Below are positions 8,877 to 16,442 of a stretch of DNA of 64,000 nucleotides, piece by piece. The position numbers were made by a program, and so were the translations under genes. Positions within the stretch are counted from its first letter, which is position 1. Each line of letters starts with the position of its first letter. Under the pieces are notes generated by a model. It saw only the letters and a program-made list of their open reading frames with translations, searched no databases and was not told the origin of the DNA. Source of the DNA: Sphaerotilus uruguayifluvii (GTDB lineage: Bacteria > Pseudomonadota > Gammaproteobacteria > Burkholderiales > Burkholderiaceae_C). The DNA lies in NCBI RefSeq assembly GCF_013294065.1, contig NZ_JABSNM010000004.1, positions 186,001 through 250,000 on the forward strand. The letters run 5' to 3'.

Positions 8877-9632
8877 ATGAGCGAGGTGCGTGTCGTCTTC
8901 GTCGGCGCGGGCCCCGGCTCGGCCGACCTCATCACCCTGCGCGGGCTGCAGCGTCTGCGCCAGGCCGAGATCGTGCTCGCCGACGCGCTGACCGATCCGG
9001 CGCTGCGCCAGGAGGCGCCCGACGCCGAGTGGATCGACGTCGGCAAGCGCGGCTTCAGCGCCGAGAGCACCGGCCAGGCGCGCATCAACGCGCTGCTGGT
9101 CGAGTGCGCGCGGCGCTCGGCGCGGGTCGTGCGCCTCAAGGGCGGCGACCCGAGCGTGTTCGGCCGCCTCGAGGAGGAACTGCACGCGCTCGGCCAGGCC
9201 GGCATCGCCAGCGAGGTCGTGCCCGGCATCACCTCGGCGCTGGCTGCGGCCGCCGCCTCGCAGCAGCCGCTGACGCGGCGCGGCGTCGGCCGCAGCGTCG
9301 CCTTCAGCACCGCGATGACGCGCACCGGCGACCTCGAGGCCCGTCGCAGCGCCGACACCGAGGTCTTCTACATGGCCGGACGCCAGCTGCCCTCGCTGGC
9401 CGAGCGCCTGGCCGAGGTCGGATGGCCGGCGGACACGCCGGTGGTGGCGATCTCGCGCGCCGGCTGGCCCGACGAGCGCTTCAGCCGCCACACGGTGGCC
9501 ACGCTGGCCGAGGCCGATGCTCTGCACCACGGCCGCCCCACCCTCGTCACGGTGGGCGCAGGCGCCCGTCCGGTGCATCCGGACGACGCGCATGACGACG
9601 ATCAATCCCCCGTCTCGGCCCGCACGGCCTGA
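8877..9632 (+). CDS. cobA: Uroporphyrinogen-III C-methyltransferase (SUMT)
   Basis: 251 residues from ATG at 8877, 17 bp after cysN. It uses S-adenosylmethionine to methylate uroporphyrinogen III to precorrin-2, the first step towards siroheme. Motifs: VGAGPGSADLITLRG at the N-terminus, VVRLKGGDPSVFGR, EVVPGITSALAAAA and the SAM-binding FYMAGRQ region. Its place in the cys operon fits a supply of siroheme for the sulfite reductase. No CysG-type dehydrogenase/ferrochelatase domain is fused. The Asp-rich C-terminal tail (HPDDAHDDDQ) is unremarkable. Confidence 0.92.
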   Translation: MSEVRVVFVGAGPGSADLITLRGLQRLRQAEIVLADALTDPALRQEAPDAEWIDVGKRGFSAESTGQARINALLVECARRSARVVRLKGGDPSVFGRLEEELHALGQAGIASEVVPGITSALAAAAASQQPLTRRGVGRSVAFSTAMTRTGDLEARRSADTEVFYMAGRQLPSLAERLAEVGWPADTPVVAISRAGWPDERFSRHTVATLAEADALHHGRPTLVTVGAGARPVHPDDAHDDDQSPVSARTA

Positions 9633-9677
9633 GACCGTAGAATCCCGCCCTTCAACCCTGAACCGAATTCCCCCGTC

Positions 9678-10001
9678 ATGACCCACGTCGTCACCGAAGC
9701 CTGCATCCGCTGCAAGTACACCGACTGCGTCGACGTCTGCCCCGTCGACTGCTTCCGCGAAGGCCCGAACTTCCTGGTGATCGACCCGGACGAGTGCATC
9801 GACTGCGCGGTCTGCATTCCCGAGTGCCCGGTCAGCGCGATCCTGCCCGAGGAGGACGTGCCGGCCGCCCAGCAGGCCTACATCAAGCTCAATGCCGATC
9901 TGGCGCCGACCTGGCCCAGCATCACCAAGCGCAAGGATCCGCTGCCTGACCACGAGCAGTGGAAGAACGTGACCGGCAAGCTCGACCAGCTGATCCGCTG
10001 A
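9678..10001 (+). CDS. fdxA: 7Fe ferredoxin (FdxA type)
   Basis: 107 residues, a small cytoplasmic electron carrier with one [3Fe-4S] and one [4Fe-4S] cluster. The N-terminal motif [18 protein letters not shown] and the second cluster motif [13 protein letters not shown] match the Azotobacter FdI/FdxA type. The C-terminal extension ending [11 protein letters not shown] is also typical. It stands 45 bp after the methyltransferase gene and 41 bp before a ferredoxin reductase. Together they form a plausible electron-supply pair for the sulfite reductase or other ferredoxin users. Confidence 0.93.
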   Translation: MTHVVTEACIRCKYTDCVDVCPVDCFREGPNFLVIDPDECIDCAVCIPECPVSAILPEEDVPAAQQAYIKLNADLAPTWPSITKRKDPLPDHEQWKNVTGKLDQLIR

Positions 10002-10042
10002 TCTGCCGATCCGCTGACGGCGCCCCGCGTCCTGCCCGGCCG

Positions 10043-11104
10043 ATGAGCCCTGCCGCGCCGATCCTCCGCACCGATGCGCTGGTGGTCGGCGCCGGCCCGG
10101 TCGGCCTGTTCCAGGCCTTCCAGCTCGGCCTGCTCGGCCTGTCCGTGCAGATCGTCGACGCCCTGCCGCAGGCCGGCGGGCAATGCGTCGAGCTCTATGC
10201 CGACAAGCCGATCCTCGACATTCCCGGCATCGTCGAGTCCAGCGGCCGCGATCTGACCGATCGGCTGCTGGCGCAGCTGGCGCCCCTGGCGCCGGGCTGG
10301 CATCTCGGCCAGGAAGTCACGCGGCTGGCCCGCCGTGACGACGGCCGCTTCGACGCAGCCTGCGCCGACGGCACCGCCTTCGACGCGGGCGCCGTCTTCA
10401 TCTGCGCCGGCGTCGGCGCCTTCCAGCCGCGGCGCCTCAAGGCGCCGGGCCTCGACGGCCTCGAAGGCCGCCATCTTCACTACCACCCCGGCACCGCTCC
10501 GGCCGCGCTGGCGCGCTTCGCCGGCCAGCGCGTGCTGGTCATCGGCGGCGACGAGGCCGCGCTGCTGCGCGCCGCCGCCTTGGCCGAGCGCGACGATCTG
10601 CCCGCGGTGCAGCTGATGCACCGCCGCGACGTGCTGCAGGCCGACGCGGCCCTGCTCGCGCGCATCGACGCGCTGCGCCAGGCCGGGCGCATCGTCTTCC
10701 ATGCGGCGCAGCTCGCCGCGGCCCGCCAGGACGAGGCCGGCCGGCTGCTGCAGGTCGACATCGCGCTGCCCGACGGCAGCGCGCGCACGCTGGACCTCGA
10801 CACGCTGGTCGTCTGCCAGGGCCTGAGCCCGCGCCTGGGCCCGATCGCCGACTGGGGCCTGGCGATGGACCGCAAGCTGCTCGTGGTGGACCCGGCCACC
10901 TTCGAGACCAGCGTGCCCGGCATCCATGCCGCCGGGGACATCGCCGGCTATCCCGGCAAGAGGAAGCTGATCCTGTGCGGCTTCCACGAGGCCACGCTGG
11001 CCGCGCATGCCGCGCACGAGCGCCTGCGCCCGGACGAGCGCGGCCCGCTGCTCTACACCAGCAGCAGCGCGCTGCTGCAGCGCCGGCTCGGTCGCATTTC
11101 CTGA
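10043..11104 (+). CDS. Ferredoxin-NADP+ reductase, thioredoxin-reductase-like
   Basis: 353 residues. The N-terminal Rossmann motif VVGAGPVGLFQAF binds FAD, and QAGGQCVELYADKPILDIPG is the hallmark of the TrxR-like ferredoxin reductases (Fpr2 type). A second nucleotide-binding region is VLVIGGDEAALLRAAAL. The C-terminal PGIHAAGDIAGYPGKRKLILCGFHEA closes the FAD domain. No CxxC redox pair is present, which separates it from true thioredoxin reductases. It follows the FdxA gene by 41 bp and probably exchanges electrons between NADPH and that ferredoxin. Confidence 0.85.
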   Translation: MSPAAPILRTDALVVGAGPVGLFQAFQLGLLGLSVQIVDALPQAGGQCVELYADKPILDIPGIVESSGRDLTDRLLAQLAPLAPGWHLGQEVTRLARRDDGRFDAACADGTAFDAGAVFICAGVGAFQPRRLKAPGLDGLEGRHLHYHPGTAPAALARFAGQRVLVIGGDEAALLRAAALAERDDLPAVQLMHRRDVLQADAALLARIDALRQAGRIVFHAAQLAAARQDEAGRLLQVDIALPDGSARTLDLDTLVVCQGLSPRLGPIADWGLAMDRKLLVVDPATFETSVPGIHAAGDIAGYPGKRKLILCGFHEATLAAHAAHERLRPDERGPLLYTSSSALLQRRLGRIS

Positions 11105-11279
11105 AACCTGAGTCCGACACCGGCAAAGTCGCCGCGGTTCCGTAAAATCCCTCACGCTTTCCTGCGGAAATCACGTTGCTCCGCGGACTGGCCGCGTCCG
11201 GCGCGAAAGCAGCCGTCACACTCGACACAGCTGGTATCGTCGTCCGGCCTGTCGCCCGTTCCCTGACCCGCCGCCCCGC

Positions 11280-12107
11280 ATGCGTCTCCGCTCCCTCCTG
11301 CCGAAGCTGCCGACACTGGTCATGATGATGATGCTCGCTGCCCCGGCCGCCCGGGCCGGCGAAGGCGACGGCAGCCAGCTCGAGCGCATCACGCGACGCG
11401 GCGAGCTGCGGGTATGCATCTGGCCCGACTACTACGGCATCACCTACCGCAACCCCAAGACCGGCCAGCTCAGCGGCATCGACATCGACCTGTCGGCCGA
11501 GCTGGCGCGCGAGCTCGGCGTGCGGCTGCAGTACGTCGACTCCTCGTTCGCGACGCTGGTCGATGACGTGCGCGGCGAACGCTGCGACATCGCGATGTTC
11601 GCGGTCGCTGTGCTGCCGCAGCGCCGTCAGCAGCTCGCGTTCAGCCAGCCCTACCTGCAGAGCGACATCTGCGCGATCACCACGCGCACGAACCGGGCCG
11701 TGCGGCGCTGGGAGGACATCGACCAGCCCGGCGTGCAGGTCGGCGTGCAGGCCGGCACCTTCATGGAGCCGGTGATGCGCGAGTCGCTGCGCCGGGCCAC
11801 GCTGACCGTGGTGCGCGCACCGACCACCCGCGAGCAGGAGCTCGAGGCCGGACGCATCGACGTCTTCATGACCGACTATCCCTACAGCCGTCGCCTGCTC
11901 GACAACGCCGAATGGGCCCGGCTGATCAGCCCGCCGCAGCCCTTCCATGTGCTGCCCTACGCCTACGCGATGCGTCAGGGCGACCCGGCCTGGCTGTCGC
12001 GCGTCGACCGCTTCGTCGACATGATCCGCCAGGACGGCCGCCTCGCCAGCGCCGCGCGGCGCCACGGCCTTTCCGAGATCGTGGTGCGCCCCGGAGCGGC
12101 CCGATGA
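11280..12107 (+). CDS. Periplasmic amino-acid-type solute-binding protein (SBP family 3)
   Basis: 275 residues with a clear signal peptide (PTLVMMMMLAAPAARAG). The mature part shows the family 3 pattern: ITRRGELRVCIWPDYYGITY, LSGIDIDLSAELARELGV, VDDVRGERCDIAMFAV and RQQLAFSQPYLQSD. Family members bind amino acids or small polar solutes in the periplasm. No permease or ATPase gene is nearby; instead it overlaps a membrane sensor kinase gene by 4 bp. A sensing rather than transport role is therefore likely, which is an inference from context. Confidence 0.82.
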   Translation: MRLRSLLPKLPTLVMMMMLAAPAARAGEGDGSQLERITRRGELRVCIWPDYYGITYRNPKTGQLSGIDIDLSAELARELGVRLQYVDSSFATLVDDVRGERCDIAMFAVAVLPQRRQQLAFSQPYLQSDICAITTRTNRAVRRWEDIDQPGVQVGVQAGTFMEPVMRESLRRATLTVVRAPTTREQELEAGRIDVFMTDYPYSRRLLDNAEWARLISPPQPFHVLPYAYAMRQGDPAWLSRVDRFVDMIRQDGRLASAARRHGLSEIVVRPGAAR

Positions 12108-14365
12108 ACGCCGAGGCGGCCGCCGCCGATCCGCACCCCGACGACGATCCGGTCGCGGCCGGCCGGAGCACGGCGACGCCGGCCGCGGCCGACGCCGCAC
12201 ACCGCACGCCGCCGTCCCCGGCCTGGCGGCTGGGCAGCTCGAGCCTGCTGTGGGTCGGCGTGCTGCTGCTGATGGCGGTGGCGCTGCTGACGGCCGCCTT
12301 CGCGACCCAGCAGCGCCGCGAGACGATCGACGACGAGACGCGCCGGCTGGAAATGCTCGCGCGGGTGCTGCAGGGCGAGACCGGCCGACTGCTCGACACC
12401 GCTGCGCTGACGCTGCAGACGATCTCCGCCCATGCCGAGACCGCGGATCGGGTCACGCAGCGCATGCAGGAGGCCCGCCATGCGCTGCCGCATCTGCGCA
12501 GCCTGTGGCTGGTCGACGGCCAGGGCCGGGTGCTGGCCAGCACCGAGGCCGCGCCCGGGTCGGCCGTGCCGCAGATCGACCGGACCCGGCTGGCCCTGCC
12601 GGCACGACCGGGCGACTTCCGTCTCGGCCCGTGGCTCGGCGGCCGCGATCTGGCCGCCAGCGGCGCGGCCGCAGCCACCGCGCCGGCCGGCGTCGGCGTG
12701 CTGACGCTCGCCCTGATGCTCGACGGCGGTGCCGGCGGCGGCGCGCGCTACCTGGTCGCGGCGATCAATCCGGATGCCCTGGCCAGCCAGCAGCAGCTGC
12801 TGCTCGGCGACACCGGCCTGGCGGCGGCGGTGCTCGACTACCAGGGCCAGCTGATCGCCGGCACCGAGAACATGGCCGCAGCCCCGGGCACGCCGATGCC
12901 GGCGCTGCGGGTGCTGCAGGACTTCCTGCCCGAGCGCGAGCACGGCAGCTTCTCCGGCAACGGCCTGGACGGTCGCAGCGCGCTGATCGCCTTCCAGGCC
13001 AGCGGCCGCTGGCCGGTCTTCACCCAGGTCGAGATGCCCGCCGAGCTGCTGGACGCCGCCTGGCAGCACAAGCTGACCTGGACCGTCGCGATGATGCTGG
13101 CCGCGATGGGCGTGATCGGCCTGGGCACGGTGGTGGCCTGGCGCAGCCTGCGCATGCACGAACGGCTGCGCGACACGCTGGAGGCCACACGCACCCGGCT
13201 CGCCGACAGCGAGGGCCATCTGCGCACGCTGATCGAGGCCGCGCCGGCGCCGATGTTTGTGCTCGACCCGCTCGGGCGCTACACGATGGTCAACCAGGCC
13301 TTCGAGGACCTGCTCGGCGTGCGGCGCGAACAGCTGCTGGGACAGCGCGGCGAGAGCGATCCGACGCTGCAGCAGCTCGCCTACCACCGCGCGCTCGACC
13401 ATGCGCTGTGGAGCGGCCGCGGCAGCGGTCGCAGCCACTATGTCGAGGAGATCCGGCTGCGCGGCGGCGAGCGCCGCCAGGCGCTGATCACCAAGGTCGC
13501 GCTGAACCGGCCCGACGGCCGGCCCGGCGGCATCATCGGCAGCCTGACCGACGTGACCAGCTTCCGCGAGGCCGAGCAGCGCGCGGCCGAGGCGCGCCAG
13601 AGCATCGAGGCGGCCTACCGGGCCGAGTCGGAGTTCATCGGCAACCTGAGCCATGCGCTGCGCACGCCGCTGCAGTCGATCATCGGCTTCTCCGAGCTGG
13701 GCACGCTGCGCACCCGCCGCGATCCCGGCCTGCAGGAGCTGTTCACCCCGGTGCGCCAGGCGGGCCTGCGCATGCTGTCGGTGGTCGACGACCTGCTCGA
13801 CCTGTCGCGGGTCAAGAGCGCGGCCGGCACGCTGCGCTGCACCCGCGCGGACACTGCGGTGCTGGTCGAGGAGGTGCTCGGCCACGCCCGCGCCGAGGCA
13901 CGCGCCCGCGGCCAGAGCCTGATGCTGGCGCGCGAGCAGGTCGACGGCCTCGCCAGCGTCGAGCCGCTGCGCTTCCAGCAGGTCGTGCGCGCGCTGCTCG
14001 AGCGCGCGATCGCGGTCTCGCCGGACCAGGCGACCATCGAGATCGCTGCCTCGATCGACGCGGACGGGATGCTGCACTGGTGCATCCGCGACGCCGGCCC
14101 GACGCTGCCCGAGAGCGAGCACGAGCCGATGTTCTCGGCCTTCTTCCAGTCCCGCCGCGGCGACGTGGTCATGCCGGGCAGCGGGCTGGAGCTGGCGATC
14201 GGCCGCCAGATCATGCGCGGCCTGGGCGGCGACCTGCGCTGCCACGGCCACCCCGACGGCGGCAACGTGCTCGACCTGTTCCTGCCGAGCTCAGCCCGGG
14301 ACACCTCGCCCACGACGCAGGCGCCAGCCCCTCCGTTCGAGGACCTGCAGAAAAAAGTGGCCTGA
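12104..14365 (+). CDS. Membrane PAS sensor histidine kinase-like protein, probably catalytically degenerate
   Basis: 753 residues. A first membrane helix lies near residues 48-68 (LLWVGVLLLMAVALLTAAF), then a large periplasmic Cache-like domain and a second helix near 325-345. A PAS domain (LRTLIEAAPAPMFVLDPLGRY) leads to a HisKA-like helix and an ATPase-like domain. His517 of the H-box is present, but the next residue is Ala (SHALRTPL) instead of the usual Glu. The N-box reads ALLERAI around residue 632, without the usual Asn. The G1 region DAGP is also weak, while GSGLELAIGRQIM resembles G2. Coupled to the upstream binding protein by a 4 bp overlap; no response regulator is adjacent. Confidence 0.8.
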   Translation: MNAEAAAADPHPDDDPVAAGRSTATPAAADAAHRTPPSPAWRLGSSSLLWVGVLLLMAVALLTAAFATQQRRETIDDETRRLEMLARVLQGETGRLLDTAALTLQTISAHAETADRVTQRMQEARHALPHLRSLWLVDGQGRVLASTEAAPGSAVPQIDRTRLALPARPGDFRLGPWLGGRDLAASGAAAATAPAGVGVLTLALMLDGGAGGGARYLVAAINPDALASQQQLLLGDTGLAAAVLDYQGQLIAGTENMAAAPGTPMPALRVLQDFLPEREHGSFSGNGLDGRSALIAFQASGRWPVFTQVEMPAELLDAAWQHKLTWTVAMMLAAMGVIGLGTVVAWRSLRMHERLRDTLEATRTRLADSEGHLRTLIEAAPAPMFVLDPLGRYTMVNQAFEDLLGVRREQLLGQRGESDPTLQQLAYHRALDHALWSGRGSGRSHYVEEIRLRGGERRQALITKVALNRPDGRPGGIIGSLTDVTSFREAEQRAAEARQSIEAAYRAESEFIGNLSHALRTPLQSIIGFSELGTLRTRRDPGLQELFTPVRQAGLRMLSVVDDLLDLSRVKSAAGTLRCTRADTAVLVEEVLGHARAEARARGQSLMLAREQVDGLASVEPLRFQQVVRALLERAIAVSPDQATIEIAASIDADGMLHWCIRDAGPTLPESEHEPMFSAFFQSRRGDVVMPGSGLELAIGRQIMRGLGGDLRCHGHPDGGNVLDLFLPSSARDTSPTTQAPAPPFEDLQKKVA

Positions 14366-14370
14366 ACCTC

Positions 14371-14400
14371 TTGCAAGGCGACAAGATCCTGTCATATAAT
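14371..14400 (+). promoter_or_regulatory. Sigma-70 promoter of the tRNA-Asn operon
   Basis: A perfect -10 TATAAT is at 14395-14400 and TTGCAA at 14371-14376 serves as -35, with an 18 bp spacer. Transcription would begin near 14407, about 28 bp before the first tRNA. The AT-rich stretch stands out against the GC-rich surroundings. Confidence 0.8.
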
Positions 14401-14434
14401 CTAATTCTTGTCGGTTGACGCCAAGAAAATCTGA

Positions 14435-14510
14435 TCCCCGATAGCTCAGTCGGTAGAGCGACGGACTGTTAATCCGCAGGTCCCTGGTTCGAGCCCAGGT
14501 CGGGGAGCCA
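14435..14510 (+). tRNA. tRNA-Asn (GTT), copy 1
   Basis: 76 nt cloverleaf with encoded CCA end. Acceptor strands TCCCCGA and TCGGGGA pair perfectly, the D-loop contains CAGTCGGTAGAG, the anticodon GTT is at 14468-14470, and the T-arm contains GGTTCGAGCCC. The sequence is identical to the second copy. Leader bases AATCTGAT (14428-14435) and trailer ATCAGATT (14514-14521) are complementary, which may extend the acceptor stem in the precursor. Confidence 0.97.
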
Positions 14511-14545
14511 AAGATCAGATTCTCGGACACGTCATTCCAGACAAT

Positions 14546-14621
14546 TCCCCGATAGCTCAGTCGGTAGAGCGACGGACTGTTAATCCGCAGGTCCCTGGTT
14601 CGAGCCCAGGTCGGGGAGCCA
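14546..14621 (+). tRNA. tRNA-Asn (GTT), copy 2
   Basis: Identical 76 nt copy of the preceding tRNA, 35 bp downstream, with the same GTT anticodon and encoded CCA. Probably on the same transcript, since the only promoter-like sequence is upstream of copy 1 and a terminator follows copy 2. Confidence 0.97.
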
Positions 14622-14638
14622 GAAATTCAAGCAGATCA

Positions 14639-14674
14639 CGCCTTGGTGTCAAAAGCACCAAGGCGTTTTGCTTT
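14639..14674 (+). terminator. Intrinsic terminator of the tRNA-Asn operon
   Basis: Perfect 10 bp stem CGCCTTGGTG / CACCAAGGCG (14639-14648 and 14656-14665) with a 7 nt loop, followed by TTTTGCTTT. It lies 17 bp after the CCA end of the second tRNA. Confidence 0.88.
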
Positions 14675-14777
14675 GTGCCTCGTGCTTGCCCGCGCCACGC
14701 CGCCTCGATACAGTGCCGCCACGTCGCGCCGGCACCGGTGTCGACGCTCAGCACCATCAAGAAGGAACGCCTGACCC

Positions 14778-15263
14778 ATGAAAACCTATTTCGACATCTC
14801 GATCGGCGGCGGCGCAGCGAAAAGAGTCGTCTTTGAACTCTTCGACCAGGACGTTCCCCGGACGGCCGAAAACTTCCGGGCCCTGTGCACGGGCGAAAAG
14901 GGCTTTGGCTACAAGTCCTCGAAATTCCACCGGATCATTCCCGGCTTCATGTGCCAGGGCGGAGACTTCACCCGCGGCGACGGCACGGGAGGCAAGTCCA
15001 TCTACGGCAACAAGTTCGACGACGAGAACTTCAGGCGCAAGCACACGGGCAAGGGCATCCTGTCGATGGCCAATGCCGGCCCCAACACGAACGGATCGCA
15101 GTTTTTCATCTGCACGGCCCAGACCCCGTGGCTGGACGGCAAGCATGTGGTCTTCGGTCAGGTCGTGAGCGGCATGGAGGTCGTGGACGCCATCGAGAAG
15201 GTCGGATCGTCCAGCGGCAGGACGTCCTCGCCCGTCGTCATCGTCGACTGCGGCGAGTGCTGA
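14778..15263 (+). CDS. Peptidyl-prolyl cis-trans isomerase, eukaryotic-type cyclophilin
   Basis: 161 residues with no signal peptide, so cytoplasmic. It catalyses proline cis-trans isomerisation. The whole sequence follows eukaryotic cyclophilin [55 protein letters not shown] and [10 protein letters not shown]. The catalytic Arg (FHRIIPGF), the Phe/Gln pocket and the Trp of the cyclosporin site are all present. The loop [16 protein letters not shown] is characteristic of the eukaryotic type and absent from ordinary bacterial PpiA/PpiB. Codon use includes AGA, TTT and GAA more than its neighbours, which may reflect later acquisition. It follows the tRNA terminator as a separate unit. Confidence 0.93.
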   Translation: MKTYFDISIGGGAAKRVVFELFDQDVPRTAENFRALCTGEKGFGYKSSKFHRIIPGFMCQGGDFTRGDGTGGKSIYGNKFDDENFRRKHTGKGILSMANAGPNTNGSQFFICTAQTPWLDGKHVVFGQVVSGMEVVDAIEKVGSSSGRTSSPVVIVDCGEC

Positions 15264-15288
15264 TCGACGTTCGCCGGCCCGGCCGGGT

Positions 15289-15594
15289 TCAGCCCGGCGG
15301 ATCGCCGCAGACCGCGCGCCGGAGCTCGTCGACGGTGTAGCCCTCGCGGATCAGCGCCTCGCGCAGCCACTGCGGCTGGGCACCCCGCCCGTCCCAGGTC
15401 TCCCCCGAGACGGGATGCCGATAGCGCACCTCGAGGACCGCCTCGGCCACCGGCGCAGGCCGCGACGGGCGCCCGCGCAACTCGTGCGGCTCGATGCGCC
15501 AGAACTCCATCAGCCGGCGGATCTTGCGCAGCGCGACCTGCCGCTCGGCATCGTCGTGCGGGGTCTCGAGGGTCTTGTCGGGATTCTTCTTCAT
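15289..15594 (-). CDS. H-NS family nucleoid-associated protein, short
   Basis: 101 residues starting at MKKNPDKTL. The C-terminal part YRHPVSGETWDGRGAQPQWL is the H-NS DNA-binding motif (W-x-G-x-G-x-x-P-x-W-L), with the usual minor-groove-binding loop. The N-terminal part (AERQVALRKIRRLMEFWRI) is a short helical stretch, shorter than the H-NS oligomerisation domain. It is presumably a DNA-binding silencer or modulator. An upstream in-frame start at 15702 would add 36 residues and run into the SRP RNA gene, so the internal Met is preferred. Convergent with the cyclophilin gene. Confidence 0.8.
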   Translation of the reverse strand: MKKNPDKTLETPHDDAERQVALRKIRRLMEFWRIEPHELRGRPSRPAPVAEAVLEVRYRHPVSGETWDGRGAQPQWLREALIREGYTVDELRRAVCGDPPG

Positions 15595-15672
15595 CGGGGC
15601 CGTTTCGTGCGAGCGCCGATGTTCGCACAGAACCCTTGCGATCAGCCTCGGGGCCATCGCAAGGAAATCGGC

Positions 15673-15678
15673 TACAAT
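15673..15678 (+). promoter_or_regulatory. -10 element of the SRP RNA gene
   Basis: TACAAT lies eight bases before the first base of the SRP RNA stem at 15686, the right distance for a -10 box. No good -35 hexamer is visible 16-18 bp upstream (region around CGGGGC), so the promoter call rests mainly on position. Confidence 0.5.
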
Positions 15679-15685
15679 GCGCGCT

Positions 15686-15781
15686 GACGGGCCTCCCTGC
15701 ATGGGGGCGCGGCCAACCGGGTCAGGTCGGGAACGAAGCAGCCCTAACCGTTAGCACTCAGTGCCAGGGTTCAGGCTCGTC
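15686..15781 (+). ncRNA. ffs: 4.5S / signal recognition particle RNA (bacterial small type)
   Basis: About 96 nt RNA. The conserved Ffh-binding and tetraloop region GGTCAGGTCGGGAACGAAGC is at about 15719-15738. The ends pair closely: GACGGGCCT at the 5' end with AGGCTCGTC at the 3' end (one G-U). This RNA binds Ffh and targets membrane proteins to the Sec translocon. No clear T-rich terminator follows; the downstream stretch is pyrimidine-rich. Confidence 0.93.
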
Positions 15782-15938
15782 ACCCTCCCCCTCGCCTCGC
15801 GCGACATCTCCCTCCCCCCAGGTTTTCTCCCTCCGCCTTTCCAGCGGTTTTTCCCGCGATTCCTTGCGCCATCCGGCCTGCGCGTGCGCTCGCCCGGGGC
15901 TACGATGGGCCGTGTCCCATTGCCGCAAGGAGAACCTG

Positions 15939-16436
15939 ATGATCCGCATCCTGCTGCCCCTCGACGGAAGCGAGCATGCGCTCGACGCCGTGCGCCATGT
16001 GATCGGGCTGAGGCGGACGGGCCTCGACATCGAGACGGTGCTGCTGAACGTGCAGGAGCCGCCCCATCTGTACGAGGTGGTGCTCGCCCCCGATGTCGAG
16101 CTGATCGACGGCGCCAGCCGCGAGGCCGGCGAGCACGCGCTGGCCCCGGCCGCCGCGCTGCTGGCGCAGGCCGGCATCGCGGCCGAGGCGCTCGTCGTCA
16201 CCGGCGACGCCGCCCACGAGATCGCCGAGCAGGCGCTGCTGCAGGGCTGCGACCAGATCGTCATGACCACGCTCAGCCACGGCGCGCTGCTGGGCCGGCT
16301 GCAGGAGGCCGTCTCGCACGAGGTGCTGCGCCGCGCGCGCGTGCCGGTCACGCTGGTGCCGCCGCCCCTGCGCGAGGTCGAGGACGACGACCTCGCCGAG
16401 CTCGGCGGCGAGCCGGAGAGCGCCGCCGCGCCCTGA
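15939..16436 (+). CDS. Universal stress protein (UspA family)
   Basis: 165 residues from an ATG preceded by a good ribosome site (AAGGAGA). The single Usp domain begins MIRILLPLDGSEHALDAVRHV and ends VLRRARVPVTLVPPP, as expected. The ATP-binding signature G-x2-G-x9-G-S/T is not intact: the corresponding segment reads SHGALLGRLQEAVSHEV. It may therefore belong to the non-ATP-binding class. The acidic tail REVEDDDLAELGGEPE is unusual but short. It converges with the MFS gene, with only 6 bp between stops. Confidence 0.85.
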   Translation: MIRILLPLDGSEHALDAVRHVIGLRRTGLDIETVLLNVQEPPHLYEVVLAPDVELIDGASREAGEHALAPAAALLAQAGIAAEALVVTGDAAHEIAEQALLQGCDQIVMTTLSHGALLGRLQEAVSHEVLRRARVPVTLVPPPLREVEDDDLAELGGEPESAAAP

Positions 16437-16442
16437 GCCTGA

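Noticed and set aside
12250-14418. Second long plus-strand frame overlapping the sensor kinase gene
   Set aside because: Arg/Ala-rich shadow frame without domains; the kinase frame has PAS and H-box motifs.
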